Part shown: in pieces, positions 26,156-34,794 of the stretch
Numbering within the stretch: the first letter of the stretch is position 1
How the letters are laid out: each line of letters opens with the position of its first letter
Assembly (NCBI GenBank): GCA_965603285.1
Contig: CBFDCK010000004.1
Location: 1-64,000 of the forward strand
Length of the DNA: 64,000 bases
Reading direction: 5' to 3'
Source: JAUWPO01 sp965603285
GTDB lineage: Bacteria; Chloroflexota; Anaerolineae; Anaerolineales; UBA4823
The notes under the pieces: generated by a model
What the model was told of the DNA's origin: nothing
Database searches by the model: none
Seen by the model: only the letters and a program-made list of their open reading frames with translations
Program-made: the position numbers and the translations under genes

Positions 26156-26932
26156 TCATTTGCCCATCCACTCAGGTTTGCGCTTCTCGATGAACGCCGC
26201 CATGCCCTCTTTTTGATCAGCGGTGCTGAATAGAAAATAGAACGCCAGGCGTTCATCTGCCAAACCATCACTCAGGAAGGTATCAAGCGCTTTGTTGACC
26301 GTCTCCTTACCCAGGCGAACAGCTAAGGGGGCTCGAGATGCGATCTCAGAGGCCAAATTCAGGGCTTCTTCCAGGTAACGCTCGACGGGGACAATCTTAT
26401 TGACCAACCCAAATCTCAGCGCTTCCTCAGCACTCAAGGTACGGTTATTGAGAACCATCTCCATTGTGATCGCTTTTCCAACCGTCCTCGCCAGACGTTG
26501 AGTGCCCCCCGCTCCTGGGATCACACCAATGTTGATCTCTGGTTGACCGAAGCGTGCCGTTTCAGAAGCCAGGACTATATCGCACGACATTGCCAGTTCG
26601 TTTCCGCCTCCCAAACAATAACCGGACACCGCGGCAATGATTGGCTTGGTGACGCCTCGGATGCGATCAAATTGTGAAATACTGTCGCTCAAGAACATCT
26701 CCACAGCAGAGACATCCATCATCTCTTTAATATCGGCACCGGCGGCAAAGGCACGTTCATTTCCGGTGATAACGACCGCTCCAATGTCCTCGTCAGCATC
26801 GAACTTGTCCAAGACATCCATAAGTTCGGTTAACATTGTGCTGTTCAATGCATTCAGCGCCTTGGGGCGATTGAGGCGCACAAGACCAACACGGTCATGG
26901 ATTTCGGTGAGGATTGAAGTGTATTTTGTCAC
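26156..26932 (-). CDS. Enoyl-CoA hydratase/isomerase (crotonase family)
   Basis: 258 aa, the classical length. GTG start with AAGGAG 8 nt upstream. The CoA-binding AFAAGADIKEM and oxyanion loop SGYCLGGGNELAMSCD are present. Both catalytic glutamates of hydratases appear to be kept, one in GGGNELA and one in QPEINIGVIPGAGG. The likely reaction is hydration of 2-enoyl-CoA in beta-oxidation or butyrate-type metabolism. No other beta-oxidation gene is adjacent; a 197-bp gap separates it from the DinB-like gene upstream. Substrate length is unknown. Confidence 0.92.
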   Translation of the reverse strand: MTKYTSILTEIHDRVGLVRLNRPKALNALNSTMLTELMDVLDKFDADEDIGAVVITGNERAFAAGADIKEMMDVSAVEMFLSDSISQFDRIRGVTKPIIAAVSGYCLGGGNELAMSCDIVLASETARFGQPEINIGVIPGAGGTQRLARTVGKAITMEMVLNNRTLSAEEALRFGLVNKIVPVERYLEEALNLASEIASRAPLAVRLGKETVNKALDTFLSDGLADERLAFYFLFSTADQKEGMAAFIEKRKPEWMGK

Positions 26933-27129
26933 AGGGCACTCCTTGTGGTCTGTAATATTGAATAAGATGAATTGTCATTCGGAACGGCTGAAAACTCCTT
27001 TCCGTGATAACGGAGTCTCTCGTTTTTATGGATTGCCATGAAGGGCATCAGGATCATGTTAGCTAAGTCTTTGTAAAATGGGAAAATAAAAACTTTAGGC
27101 AGTTGCCAGTCAGTTTTTATTAATTGAGG

Positions 27130-27615
27130 TTATTCGCGGGTTTTGCCGATTTGACTTTGCATCTGGTGTAAATGATATTCTGCGTGTGCGAGGCTCCGTT
27201 CTACAAACCACTGCAATGTGCGCACACCTAAGCGGGGGTGTCTCCCGGTCCGGTTCCAGGCGTGGGTTGGTATCTTTCCCAGCAAGTTCAATTCTTGGGC
27301 ACGAAGCTCCCCGTATTCCTCCATAATTGTCTCGAAAGGCTCGGCGGCATTATGGCGCTCACTTTCCCTAATCGAAACAGCATCGTTCGCCAGTGAAGGG
27401 AAATCCTCATTCCAAATGCGTTCGAAATACGGCAGGAAGACTTGCCTCTCTACATCCCGCAGGTGAGCTATCACCCTGTGTAGGCTCAAGCCTCTCTGGT
27501 CATCGGGCTTATTACCATCATCAAGAGATATCTGAGTTATTAGCGCCTCGAAATCCGTTGCAATGTCGGCATATCGTTTTACCAAGCGCTTGCGGTATCC
27601 ATTCAATTCTTCCAT
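27130..27615 (-). CDS. DinB-like protein (DinB_2 superfamily)
   Basis: 161 aa four-helix-bundle protein. Three candidate metal-binding histidines sit in the expected helices: HRVIAHLRDVE near residue 48 and HAEYHLHQM near the C-terminus, with a long helix between. The superfamily includes thiol-dependent S-transferases (bacillithiol, mycothiol) and many uncharacterised proteins. Here the activity is unknown. It follows the M23 peptidase gene by 18 bp and forms an operon with it and the EthD-like gene. Confidence 0.78.
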   Translation of the reverse strand: MEELNGYRKRLVKRYADIATDFEALITQISLDDGNKPDDQRGLSLHRVIAHLRDVERQVFLPYFERIWNEDFPSLANDAVSIRESERHNAAEPFETIMEEYGELRAQELNLLGKIPTHAWNRTGRHPRLGVRTLQWFVERSLAHAEYHLHQMQSQIGKTRE

Positions 27616-27633
27616 AAGCGACCACCTAATATT

Positions 27634-28371
27634 CTAACCTTCACAGGAAGGAACCTCTCCTGTGTTGTGCCCAGCATTTAGCGGCAAGCCAAAATATGGG
27701 GTTGGGTCCAGGGTGTTCTCGATCTCCAACTCGTTTTTAAATCTTCCCTGACCATCATCTTTTACGATGGAAAAGTGGAGGTGAACCCCAACGGGATTAC
27801 CTGGCGTACCCGAATAATTACCCTGATAGCCCAAAAGGGTTCCGGCTTCAACATACACCTCTTGGATGCCTGGAGGAAAATCAGATACGATAAAGGATTC
27901 TCCCTCCGGACTCGCCATGTGAGTGTAGTACGTCCAGATCTGGTGACTAGGATTTATCGGATCATCAGGAATGCGAATGATGAGTGACGATTTCCAATCC
28001 GACATTCTGGTGAGATACCCAGGGTAAGCCGCCACGACCGGAGTGACATCACCTGGATTGCCGCTAAAAATATCGATTCCCTGGTGATGATGACCAATAC
28101 GGAATGAATCGTCCCACAAATAACCGATAAAACCTTCCGTAGGCATAATAAAGGGAGCATCTCCACAGCGCTCTCCCGCCTGAACCATCCATTCGGGATG
28201 TGAAAATGGGTCACGCAGCCAAGTGAAAACATGCACCGTCCGAAGAGTATTCGACCGAAATCCGCGGTAGATCAGGTAGCCTCCAAAAAAAATTGTGATG
28301 ATCAATATCGTTATTAACAAACCTAGCGTAGAACGGCGGGAGCGGAAATGATGATTTCTGTTTAGATTCAC
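27634..28371 (-). CDS. Membrane-anchored M23-family metallopeptidase
   Basis: 245 aa. A basic N-terminus is followed by one transmembrane helix (~17-35), then an extracytoplasmic domain. The M23 zinc ligands are seen in HHQGIDIF (H and D of HxxxD) and HLHFSI (HxH), with PGYLTRM and YYTHMAS between. M23 enzymes cut peptide bonds in peptidoglycan, although in organisms with atypical walls the target may differ. GTG start, 7 bp after the EthD-like gene and 18 bp before the DinB-like gene. All essential residues are present. Confidence 0.85.
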   Translation of the reverse strand: MNLNRNHHFRSRRSTLGLLITILIITIFFGGYLIYRGFRSNTLRTVHVFTWLRDPFSHPEWMVQAGERCGDAPFIMPTEGFIGYLWDDSFRIGHHHQGIDIFSGNPGDVTPVVAAYPGYLTRMSDWKSSLIIRIPDDPINPSHQIWTYYTHMASPEGESFIVSDFPPGIQEVYVEAGTLLGYQGNYSGTPGNPVGVHLHFSIVKDDGQGRFKNELEIENTLDPTPYFGLPLNAGHNTGEVPSCEG

Positions 28372-28378
28372 TGTTAAT

Positions 28379-28708
28379 CTACCAATATTTACGGATGTTT
28401 TTTAGATCATCTTCTTTATGATCTGCGAAAAAGAGTGAGAAGCGCCCGGCGGTCATCTGCTGCAGCAATCTGCCTGCTTCGCGGCCTTGAGGTGAAGCCA
28501 TGGCCCTCTCGAGGTCCTGCTGAGAATCAAAATATAATTCATGCATTTGAGCATACGAGATATCACCGAACAAGAACCGCTCTACTCGACCGGTGGCCTC
28601 ACGGCGCAGTCCGGGCATTCTTTCCGCATGGTGGAGAAACTCGGGCCAGTTTTCCTCGAAAGTCTCCCAATCGTCCAACGGTTCGATCAGGATTACAAGC
28701 TTGTACAT
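28379..28708 (-). CDS. EthD-like dimeric alpha/beta-barrel protein
   Basis: 109 aa. KLVILIEPL, HHAERMPGLRREATG, ELYFDSQQDLERAMASPQG and SLFFADHKED follow the EthD/ferredoxin-like fold, which normally dimerises into an alpha/beta barrel. EthD was named for ether degradation, but most members are of unknown function. It is first in a three-gene minus-strand operon with M23 and DinB-like genes. The 94-bp gap to the divergent 126-aa gene carries both promoters. Confidence 0.75.
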   Translation of the reverse strand: MYKLVILIEPLDDWETFEENWPEFLHHAERMPGLRREATGRVERFLFGDISYAQMHELYFDSQQDLERAMASPQGREAGRLLQQMTAGRFSLFFADHKEDDLKNIRKYW

Positions 28709-28802
28709 GTGTTTACGCTCCCAATCTCATTATACACTTAGGTGAAATTATGTTTGCGTTATACGGTTTAATGGTATTATTGTCTACAAGGAACAGAATT
28801 AA

Positions 28803-29183
28803 ATGGAAGAAAAAATCACGATTATCGAAGGACCTCCACCCACATTCGAAGCTGTAAGTGAGGATTGGGTCATGGGTCTTAACGAGAGCCCAACTTTGGC
28901 AGATGTCGCCCTCACTCGCCTTCGTACATTTAACGGACCATCCCTCGTCGAACGGTGTTACCGAGCCTGGACAAACCAAGAGACGATTCGCCTCGAGTTT
29001 CGGGGGCAGGACGGGCTTAAATACGACGCACCCATCCTGGCATCTCGGGCGCTGGATGTCGAGGACGGGCAATTACTGTTGCTTTGGGTGCGTTTGGACA
29101 AAGAAGGCGTTGAACTGGAAGTCGGTTACGATGACGATTTAGGAGACGATACCGACAATGACTTCGGTTCTACCGAACTATAA
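28803..29183 (+). CDS. Conserved-looking hypothetical protein with acidic tail, 126 aa
   Basis: I do not recognise the family. It is a soluble protein of mixed strands and helices with a strongly acidic end (DDDLGDDTDNDFGSTEL). AAGGA at 28790 precedes the ATG by ~8 nt, TGGTATTAT at 28772-28780 is a possible extended -10 element, and a strong terminator follows at 29212. This compact single-gene transcription unit supports a real, regulated gene. No catalytic or metal motif is evident. Confidence 0.6.
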   Translation: MEEKITIIEGPPPTFEAVSEDWVMGLNESPTLADVALTRLRTFNGPSLVERCYRAWTNQETIRLEFRGQDGLKYDAPILASRALDVEDGQLLLLWVRLDKEGVELEVGYDDDLGDDTDNDFGSTEL

Positions 29184-29211
29184 CTGAGTAAAGCCTCTAC
29201 TCAACATTTTA

Positions 29212-29238
29212 AACCCGGGCGTGCCCGGGTTTTTTTTT
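29212..29238 (+). terminator. Rho-independent terminator after the 126-aa gene
   Basis: A perfect 9-bp GC-rich stem, AACCCGGGC (29212-29220) with GCCCGGGTT (29223-29231), a 2-base loop core and an uninterrupted T-run to 29238. It lies 28 bp after the stop codon. Confidence 0.9.
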
Positions 29239-29417
29239 ATACAGCCAGTATGAGCTACATTCATGAGGGACTCCTGGATTATTGATAATCAACACAACAT
29301 TCTGGTTCAATTATATAGAATTGCGACATAATAGATAGGCATTGTCGGGCTGCGCACAAGTACCCTAATGGATCGAAAAAGAGACGCTTAGAGTTGCAAC
29401 CATGGAATTGGATTCTG

Positions 29418-30230
29418 TCAGCGCGTGTTCAGGATAATTGCCGTTGCTGCCAATAGACCGAACAACAAACAGACGCTCAAACCAGCCCGCCATACTTCGC
29501 CGTGGTGTCGTTCGTCAACTAAGGTGTGGTAAGGATAAACACCTTCAACCCGTAATACAGGACCTGCGTACCAGGCAAAGAGGGTTCCTCCGACTAATCC
29601 GCCCACGTGTCCCCAGTTATCAATACCCGGCGAAAGCCCAATGACCAGGTTTATTCCTGCAATAACTAAAATATTGATCAAAGCCCTCTGACCAACGGCC
29701 CCATAGATTTTTCTATTCTGGTATAAAAATACACCTTCAGCTCCTAATAAACCAAAAATTGCTGTTGACGATCCAAGTGACGGCGAGTTTGTGAATAGAA
29801 ACGAAAAAACATTGCCGGCAAACCCCGACAGAAGAAAAAGGGCAAGAAAACGAGCGTGTCCGTAATTACGCTCAAGACCAGGTCCAAAGATGTACAGCGC
29901 ATACATGTTAAAACCAAGGTGTAAAATCGACCCGTGCAAGAACATGGGCGTTATCAGACGCCAGAGTTGGCCTCCCAATATTAATTCATTGACTTTCATC
30001 CCTGCCATAGCAGGCAAGTCCGCACCATTCAATAGAGCCAGGCTCGCCTGTTGTAATAAGAACACCAAAACGGTGATTCCCATCAAGGTGTAAACAACAA
30101 TAGGCACATCACTTGTCAGCTTAATTCGCATCCGGCGACCAGAAGGTAATTTATTTGAGACAAAATTCTTGTTCGGTTCTTGATAAGAATTCGAGGCTTT
30201 ATTGCCCGGAGGAGATGATTCTATTTTCAC
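29418..30230 (-). CDS. Rhomboid-family intramembrane serine protease
   Basis: 270 aa. A soluble N-terminal extension (~50 residues) precedes six predicted membrane helices. The catalytic Ser is in LGSSTAIFGLLG (GxSx motif) and the catalytic His in NWGHVGGLVGG; HGSILHLGFNMYAL is the conserved helix-2 region. It should cleave membrane-protein substrates within the bilayer. The start is GTG overlapping the gmk stop by 4 nt (GTGA), so the two are translationally coupled. Downstream, 234 bp separate it from the terminator of the opposing 126-aa gene. Confidence 0.92.
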   Translation of the reverse strand: MKIESSPPGNKASNSYQEPNKNFVSNKLPSGRRMRIKLTSDVPIVVYTLMGITVLVFLLQQASLALLNGADLPAMAGMKVNELILGGQLWRLITPMFLHGSILHLGFNMYALYIFGPGLERNYGHARFLALFLLSGFAGNVFSFLFTNSPSLGSSTAIFGLLGAEGVFLYQNRKIYGAVGQRALINILVIAGINLVIGLSPGIDNWGHVGGLVGGTLFAWYAGPVLRVEGVYPYHTLVDERHHGEVWRAGLSVCLLFGLLAATAIILNTR

Positions 30231-30847
30231 AAGCTCACCTTTCTCGGGTGCACTCGGGAGTGCTCTGAATGTACAATTGCCAGTATCATGTCTACGGTTT
30301 CATCTAGTTGGAATTCCCGGTTTACAACCGTATAGTCAAACTCTTCAACGCGCTCCAATTCCTTACGAGCAGTCGCGATCCTTAGATTCAGTCCCTCAGG
30401 AGTCTCGCTCTTGCGAGCTTTTAAGCGGTTTATCATTTCCAATTCATCCTGAGTTGTCAGAAAAAGCAACAGCGCGTCCGGGCACAAATCGCGAATTGTG
30501 GCTGCCCCTTGTACATCAACCCGCATGACTACATCCTCACCGCTGGCAAGCGCCCGGCGTACTTGCTCCTTTGGGATTCCTTTGTAATCGCTATAAACGA
30601 TGGCGTATTCCAGCAATTCGTCATTTTCAATCATTTCAGCGAACTCATCGTGCGAAACAAAAAAATAATCCTTGCCATGTTGTTCGCTTTCACGAGGCGG
30701 ACGCGTCGTTGCGGTGACCACGAAACGTAAAGGCAGATTGCGCTCTTTCATACGTAGAATCACCGAGTCCTTCCCCACTCCAGATGGTCCAGAAATAACG
30801 ATTAGCAAGGGTTCTCCTCGTCCTTCAATTGCATATGGATCTGTCAC
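30227..30847 (-). CDS. gmk: Guanylate kinase
   Basis: 206 aa with the chosen start. It phosphorylates GMP to GDP. The P-loop reads SGPSGVGKDSV, with Asp replacing the usual Ser/Thr after the Lys. TTRPPRESEQHGKDYFFVS is the GMP-binding region, in which ATTRPPRE is the signature. GTG at 30847 is preferred because AGAGG sits 5 nt upstream; an upstream TTG at 30865 would fall inside the predicted -10 box. It is followed, with 4-nt overlap, by the rhomboid gene. Essential nucleotide metabolism, cytoplasmic. Confidence 0.93.
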   Translation of the reverse strand: MTDPYAIEGRGEPLLIVISGPSGVGKDSVILRMKERNLPLRFVVTATTRPPRESEQHGKDYFFVSHDEFAEMIENDELLEYAIVYSDYKGIPKEQVRRALASGEDVVMRVDVQGAATIRDLCPDALLLFLTTQDELEMINRLKARKSETPEGLNLRIATARKELERVEEFDYTVVNREFQLDETVDMILAIVHSEHSRVHPRKVSL

Positions 30848-30864
30848 AATCACCTCTTTTAACA

Positions 30865-30894
30865 ATTATAGGTATTTTCTGTTATATTAACCAA
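30865..30894 (-). promoter_or_regulatory. Promoter of gmk-rhomboid operon
   Basis: On the minus strand TTGGTT (30894-30889), an 18-bp spacer and a perfect TATAAT (30870-30865). Transcription would begin near 30858, just before the AGAGG ribosome site of gmk. This short leader is the main reason to favour the GTG start at 30847. Confidence 0.6.
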
Positions 30895-30941
30895 AACGGC
30901 TCAATGTTCAAGGTCCGCAACAATTAATAAACAAACCCCAT

Positions 30942-30970
30942 TTTACAGGTACTCGTCCTTTGATTATAAT
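30942..30970 (+). promoter_or_regulatory. Sigma-70-type promoter upstream of the FmdB-like gene
   Basis: TTTACA (30942-30947), a 17-bp spacer and a perfect TATAAT (30965-30970). The expected start near 30977 gives a ~130-nt leader containing a possible 24-codon ORF. Confidence 0.6.
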
Positions 30971-30990
30971 TTAGGTTTGAAGGATATCAC

Positions 30991-31065
30991 ATGAACTATC
31001 CGTTAAAGAAAAACTCTGTTCGTCTGATTCTCAATCATCTCAAGATACAAATACGACTAGATTGA
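30991..31065 (+). CDS. Possible 24-aa leader ORF
   Basis: ATG at 30991 with AAGGA 7 nt upstream, reading MNYPLKKNSVRLILNHLKIQ and four more residues to TGA at 31063-31065. It lies in the leader of the FmdB-like gene directly downstream of a good promoter. It is basic and perhaps helical. It may be a leader peptide or chance; no attenuator-like pause-codon run is seen. Confidence 0.25.
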   Translation: MNYPLKKNSVRLILNHLKIQIRLD

Positions 31066-31107
31066 ATTTAAATCTTACAGCATCTTAATTCGCACTGGAG
31101 ATAACAA

Positions 31108-31512
31108 ATGCCCAATTACCAATATGTATGTATAGAATGCCGAAAGCGGTTCGAAGTCTATTTAACGTATGATGAATATGGGGCGCATCCCATAGATTGC
31201 CCCAATTGCAGCAGCAAAAACGTGCAAAGGCTTATCGTACGAGTGAGATTCGCCCGCTCGGAAGAAAGCCGCCTAGAAGACTTGGCTGATCCCAGTGCTC
31301 TATCAGGACTAGAAGATGATCCGCGCGCCATGGGACAAATGATGCGCAAAATGAGCCGCGAAATGGGAGAGGATATGGGGCCAGAATTTGATGAAGTAAT
31401 CGATCGACTGGAATCCGGACAGTCACCGGAAGAGATTGAGGAAGCCGTTCCAGACTTGGGAGGTGAGGCTGGTGGTATGGGGGGAGATGCCATGAATGGT
31501 CTTGGTTTTTAA
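31108..31512 (+). CDS. FmdB-family zinc-ribbon protein
   Basis: 134 aa. The N-terminal ~45 residues are the CxxCxxxF FmdB zinc ribbon: CIECRKRFE and CPNCSSKNV supply four Cys ligands. The rest is acidic, low in complexity and rich in Met and Gly (GQMMRKMSREMGEDMGPEF; GGEAGGMGGDAM). The family is named after a putative regulator next to formamidase genes; most members are uncharacterised small zinc proteins. The stop overlaps the convergent tmk stop by 4 nt. Confidence 0.85.
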   Translation: MPNYQYVCIECRKRFEVYLTYDEYGAHPIDCPNCSSKNVQRLIVRVRFARSEESRLEDLADPSALSGLEDDPRAMGQMMRKMSREMGEDMGPEFDEVIDRLESGQSPEEIEEAVPDLGGEAGGMGGDAMNGLGF

Positions 31513-32129
31513 CCGCGATTTACCAACCGCTCCAGGACAAACTTCCGGATATCCGCCTGTACCCTTTCAGGCGGCTGTCCGGCGTCGATAACCACCCAAC
31601 GCTGAGGTTCCTGGCGAACTAATTCGTGATAACCTTGACGCACACGCTGATGAAAATCAAGGTCATAAGCATCCAAGCGGTTCCATTCCCCGCCTCTTGC
31701 ACGCCGCCGCAGCCCCTCTTCGACATCCACGTCAAGAAGCAGACTCAAGTCTGGTGTTAATCCTCTCGTTGCAAAATCAATCAAAGCCGCCAACTTTTTA
31801 AGATTTAACTGGTGACCGTAACCCTGATAGGCTAAAGTCGAATCAGCATAACGGTCACACAAAATGATTCCCCCACTTTTTAGATGTGGAACGATGACCT
31901 GTTCTACCAACTGGGCTCGTGAGGCTTGATAGAGTAATATCTCCGTGTGCGGGTGCATTTCCGTATTGTTCAGGTCATGCAGGACATCACGAATTTGATC
32001 GCCAATCGACGTACCCCCTGGTTCACGCGTCGTCAGAACCGGGTAACCTTTATCTTTGAGATAATCGGCGAAGATGGCAAGTTGGTAGGTTTTACCGCTT
32101 CCGTCGGGTCCTTCAAATGTTATGAACAT
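31509..32129 (-). CDS. tmk: Thymidylate kinase
   Basis: 206 aa, typical length. It converts dTMP to dTDP. P-loop FEGPDGSGKT (~5-14), TREPGGT, DRYADSTLAYQGYG (dTMP-binding) and a LID region RRRARGGEWNRLD with arginines. Cytoplasmic. No clear ribosome site is seen before ATG 32129. The R3H-ATPase gene ends 91 bp upstream on the same strand, so tmk may be the last gene of the pdxS-pdxT-GNAT-R3H run. Confidence 0.95.
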   Translation of the reverse strand: MFITFEGPDGSGKTYQLAIFADYLKDKGYPVLTTREPGGTSIGDQIRDVLHDLNNTEMHPHTEILLYQASRAQLVEQVIVPHLKSGGIILCDRYADSTLAYQGYGHQLNLKKLAALIDFATRGLTPDLSLLLDVDVEEGLRRRARGGEWNRLDAYDLDFHQRVRQGYHELVRQEPQRWVVIDAGQPPERVQADIRKFVLERLVNRG

Positions 32130-32220
32130 TAACAGTTTTATTGATTTTCAATCGTTTTCGTATGGTAAGCACGAATGGAGTGTCCATATTACAAATAACC
32201 TTATAAAGGTTCCGCAAGGA

Positions 32221-33840
32221 CTACCTGAAGATGCGCACGCGTCTGTTTGGGTCTTTTCCATAAGAGTGCGATACAAGATTAGCATCCCGTGCCATCTGGT
32301 GCTGTAAGCGCCGGATGGTGGATTTAGCCGGCTGCAACTCCACCCAACGTTCCCCATTTATCACAGCATTTATTGCAGCGCGGGTTTCGTGAAGAACCAC
32401 GTCTCGACCGGAATCATCACTAAAATCGGAGATTAAGTTGAATAAATCGCTAAGAAACTTCTGCATTTGGTTAATTGTATTGGCACGCAGCACATAAATC
32501 GGCATGTTGCGTTTCTCAGCATCCATAACTGGGCGCTGCCGCTTGCGGTAATGAGAACGTAATGTCACCAATACGTCGGCCTCTCCAAATTCGTTTACAA
32601 CTACGGCTGGAACTCTAAGGTGTTTAATCGCTTGCATCAAGCGGTTTCGCGCGACACCATATGGATATATTCGTATCGTGCGCAACATTGACTTATCCCC
32701 GCCATCTATACTCTTGTCTCTTTTGCTACCATGTTCCTGTACCGGATCTCGCTTCCTCCCCTGCGGTAAACCGCTTGTCTGGAAATCTTCATCCTGCTGC
32801 CTGCGAAAACTTTGCTGCGAACGTCCTAACCTGTTGACCGATGAAGTTGCTTTCTCTATGCGAATCTCACCGTCTATTCGTGAGCGGACTTCTGGTGGTA
32901 AGGGATAACCACGCAGCAGCGCATCAACGGCAGCAGCGACATCCGAATGCACCGCCAACCGGTCACGGCTCTGAATTTCGATCAACACATCAAATGTAGG
33001 GGGCGAGCGACGCTCCAGGACCGTTTTCTGCGTCCCACGACGACGGGCTTCTTCATCTGATAAAGTAACCGATTCGATCCCACCCACAAGATCAGATAAT
33101 GTTGGGTTCAGCAGTAAATTGTCCACAGTGTTACCGTGGGCAGTGCCAATCAATTGAACACCACGCTCGGCAATTGTTCGTGCTGCTGTGGCTTCCAATT
33201 CTCGCCCAATTTCATCAATGACGATCACCTCTGGGTTGTGATTCTCGACAGCTTCGATCATCACTTCATGCTGCTGGGAAGGCGTCGACACTTGCATACG
33301 ACGAGCCCGTCCAACCGCCGGATGTGGAACATCACCGTCACCGCCGATCTCATTCGACGTATCTACAATCACAACCCTCTTTTTCTCCGCCAATATTCGC
33401 GCCGCTTCACGCAGCATGGTCGTTTTTCCTACTCCGGGACGCCCCAGGAGCAGCAAGCTTTTGCCTCCCTCGATCAAATCGTTTATGATGTCGGTGGTAC
33501 CATAAACCGCCCGCCCCACCCTGCTGGTCAAACCAACGATATGACCGCGCCGGTTCCTGATTGCAGAAACGCGGTGCAGGGTACGCTCTATACCAGCACG
33601 GTTGTCGGAATCAAAGTCACCAATCCTTTCTACGACATAATTAATATCGGCGTGTGCGACCTCAGATTTGCTTAGCTCTACTTCCTTGTCGACGAAGCGT
33701 GCGGTAGGCAATCGTCCCAGGTCCATGACAATCTCCAATAGATTGTCACTGTTATTGGCTTCTTCCACCGCCTGATTGATATCGGGAGATAGTACTGCAA
33801 GTAAAGCCTGTAAATCATCCGTTATGTTAATTTGGTCCAT
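32221..33840 (-). CDS. R3H-domain AAA ATPase (ycf45/SpoIIIAA-like)
   Basis: 539 aa. The ATPase core (~90-330) has Walker A LLGRPGVGKTT (~133-143), Walker B EVIVIDEIGRE and a SpoIIIAA-like layout (VVIVDTSNEIGGDGD). A charged linker (~335-395) follows, then a second alpha/beta region. The C-terminal R3H domain has the RxxxH spacing in RRLQHQMARDANLVSHSYG and may bind single-stranded nucleic acid. Homologues occur in cyanobacteria, plastids and Firmicutes with no settled function. It begins 6 bp after the GNAT-like gene, so they are co-transcribed. Confidence 0.88.
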   Translation of the reverse strand: MDQINITDDLQALLAVLSPDINQAVEEANNSDNLLEIVMDLGRLPTARFVDKEVELSKSEVAHADINYVVERIGDFDSDNRAGIERTLHRVSAIRNRRGHIVGLTSRVGRAVYGTTDIINDLIEGGKSLLLLGRPGVGKTTMLREAARILAEKKRVVIVDTSNEIGGDGDVPHPAVGRARRMQVSTPSQQHEVMIEAVENHNPEVIVIDEIGRELEATAARTIAERGVQLIGTAHGNTVDNLLLNPTLSDLVGGIESVTLSDEEARRRGTQKTVLERRSPPTFDVLIEIQSRDRLAVHSDVAAAVDALLRGYPLPPEVRSRIDGEIRIEKATSSVNRLGRSQQSFRRQQDEDFQTSGLPQGRKRDPVQEHGSKRDKSIDGGDKSMLRTIRIYPYGVARNRLMQAIKHLRVPAVVVNEFGEADVLVTLRSHYRKRQRPVMDAEKRNMPIYVLRANTINQMQKFLSDLFNLISDFSDDSGRDVVLHETRAAINAVINGERWVELQPAKSTIRRLQHQMARDANLVSHSYGKDPNRRVRIFR

Positions 33841-33846
33841 AAGTCA

Positions 33847-34785
33847 TTAATTGCTCTTCACGCGTGTGATCGGGGACGTAACTTCGGCATGCCCTCTCTC
33901 CAGGGCTGGTGTTGCATTTCTAATTTCAGCCTTTTGAACGACTGCCATATGCCTGCCCATTAATGCTTGCCGCGGTCCAGCCTCAGCACCCAATTCTTCC
34001 AAGGCAGGCTCCAACCATGACTGGTACGAGCGCACACAAATATATACGGGTCGGTTAAACCGGTTGGGGATTTTATGTAGAAGGTTTAGAAAATGGGCTT
34101 GGATACCATCAGCGCCTGGATGGACAAATGGCTTAGCCCAAATGCCGCGAAGACCATATTTCAACTCTACGTAGGCTAACAGGTCTGCTCCTTGAAAAAG
34201 AACCAATCCCCGGGGGTTGTATGCGGCATATGGCTCCACCTGCTGCACCAATCCTGGAACCAGGTTGTTGTAAAGGGATCGTATTGCAATGGAATCCCTG
34301 CTTATTGCAGTACGCCAGGCAGATGGTTTAAATTTCCTTTCTGGACGATCGTGGAACCTCCAAATTCGCTGGCGGGAATAAACTGCAAAATGCTCCCCCC
34401 GAAGTGCATCAAGAGCGGCAGTCTGTTCGTCTACATCCGCGATTACGCGCTGTGCACCTCGCTCTCCAGAAAGGATGACCAGGTGTTCTAATAACCCGGA
34501 AACCATCGGTGACCTGAGAGCCGCTTCAGGAGTTAGAAATGTTAGATGAGCAAACTGTGATCCTTGAGTATGAATAACTTGACCAATAAGTAGTGGGTCT
34601 TCTTGCGAGCCCCCATTGCTGACATAAGTAAACACACCCATCGTGGGTGCCAGGTAAGAAAGCAAAGCTCCTGGAACCAACAATGAACCCCGAGTCAGCA
34701 CCAGAGCGCTATCCAGGAAAACACTTTGATGACGATGACGATGCAAGATTGGTAGGTCGCGCCATTCAAACGGTCGCACTTTCAT
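33847..34785 (-). CDS. GNAT-like hypothetical protein
   Basis: 312 aa. MKVRPFEWRDLPILHRHR is like the start of GNAT acetyltransferases, and the two-half organisation (strand-rich N-terminal half and a second half around LLAYVELKYGLRGIWAKPF) suggests tandem, possibly degenerate GNAT folds. The acetyl-CoA R/QxxGxG/A loop is not clear, so catalysis is doubtful. It sits between pdxT (9 bp upstream) and the R3H ATPase (6 bp downstream), an arrangement that might be conserved in relatives. Function unknown. Confidence 0.6.
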   Translation of the reverse strand: MKVRPFEWRDLPILHRHRHQSVFLDSALVLTRGSLLVPGALLSYLAPTMGVFTYVSNGGSQEDPLLIGQVIHTQGSQFAHLTFLTPEAALRSPMVSGLLEHLVILSGERGAQRVIADVDEQTAALDALRGEHFAVYSRQRIWRFHDRPERKFKPSAWRTAISRDSIAIRSLYNNLVPGLVQQVEPYAAYNPRGLVLFQGADLLAYVELKYGLRGIWAKPFVHPGADGIQAHFLNLLHKIPNRFNRPVYICVRSYQSWLEPALEELGAEAGPRQALMGRHMAVVQKAEIRNATPALERGHAEVTSPITRVKSN

Positions 34786-34794
34786 ATACGTAGG

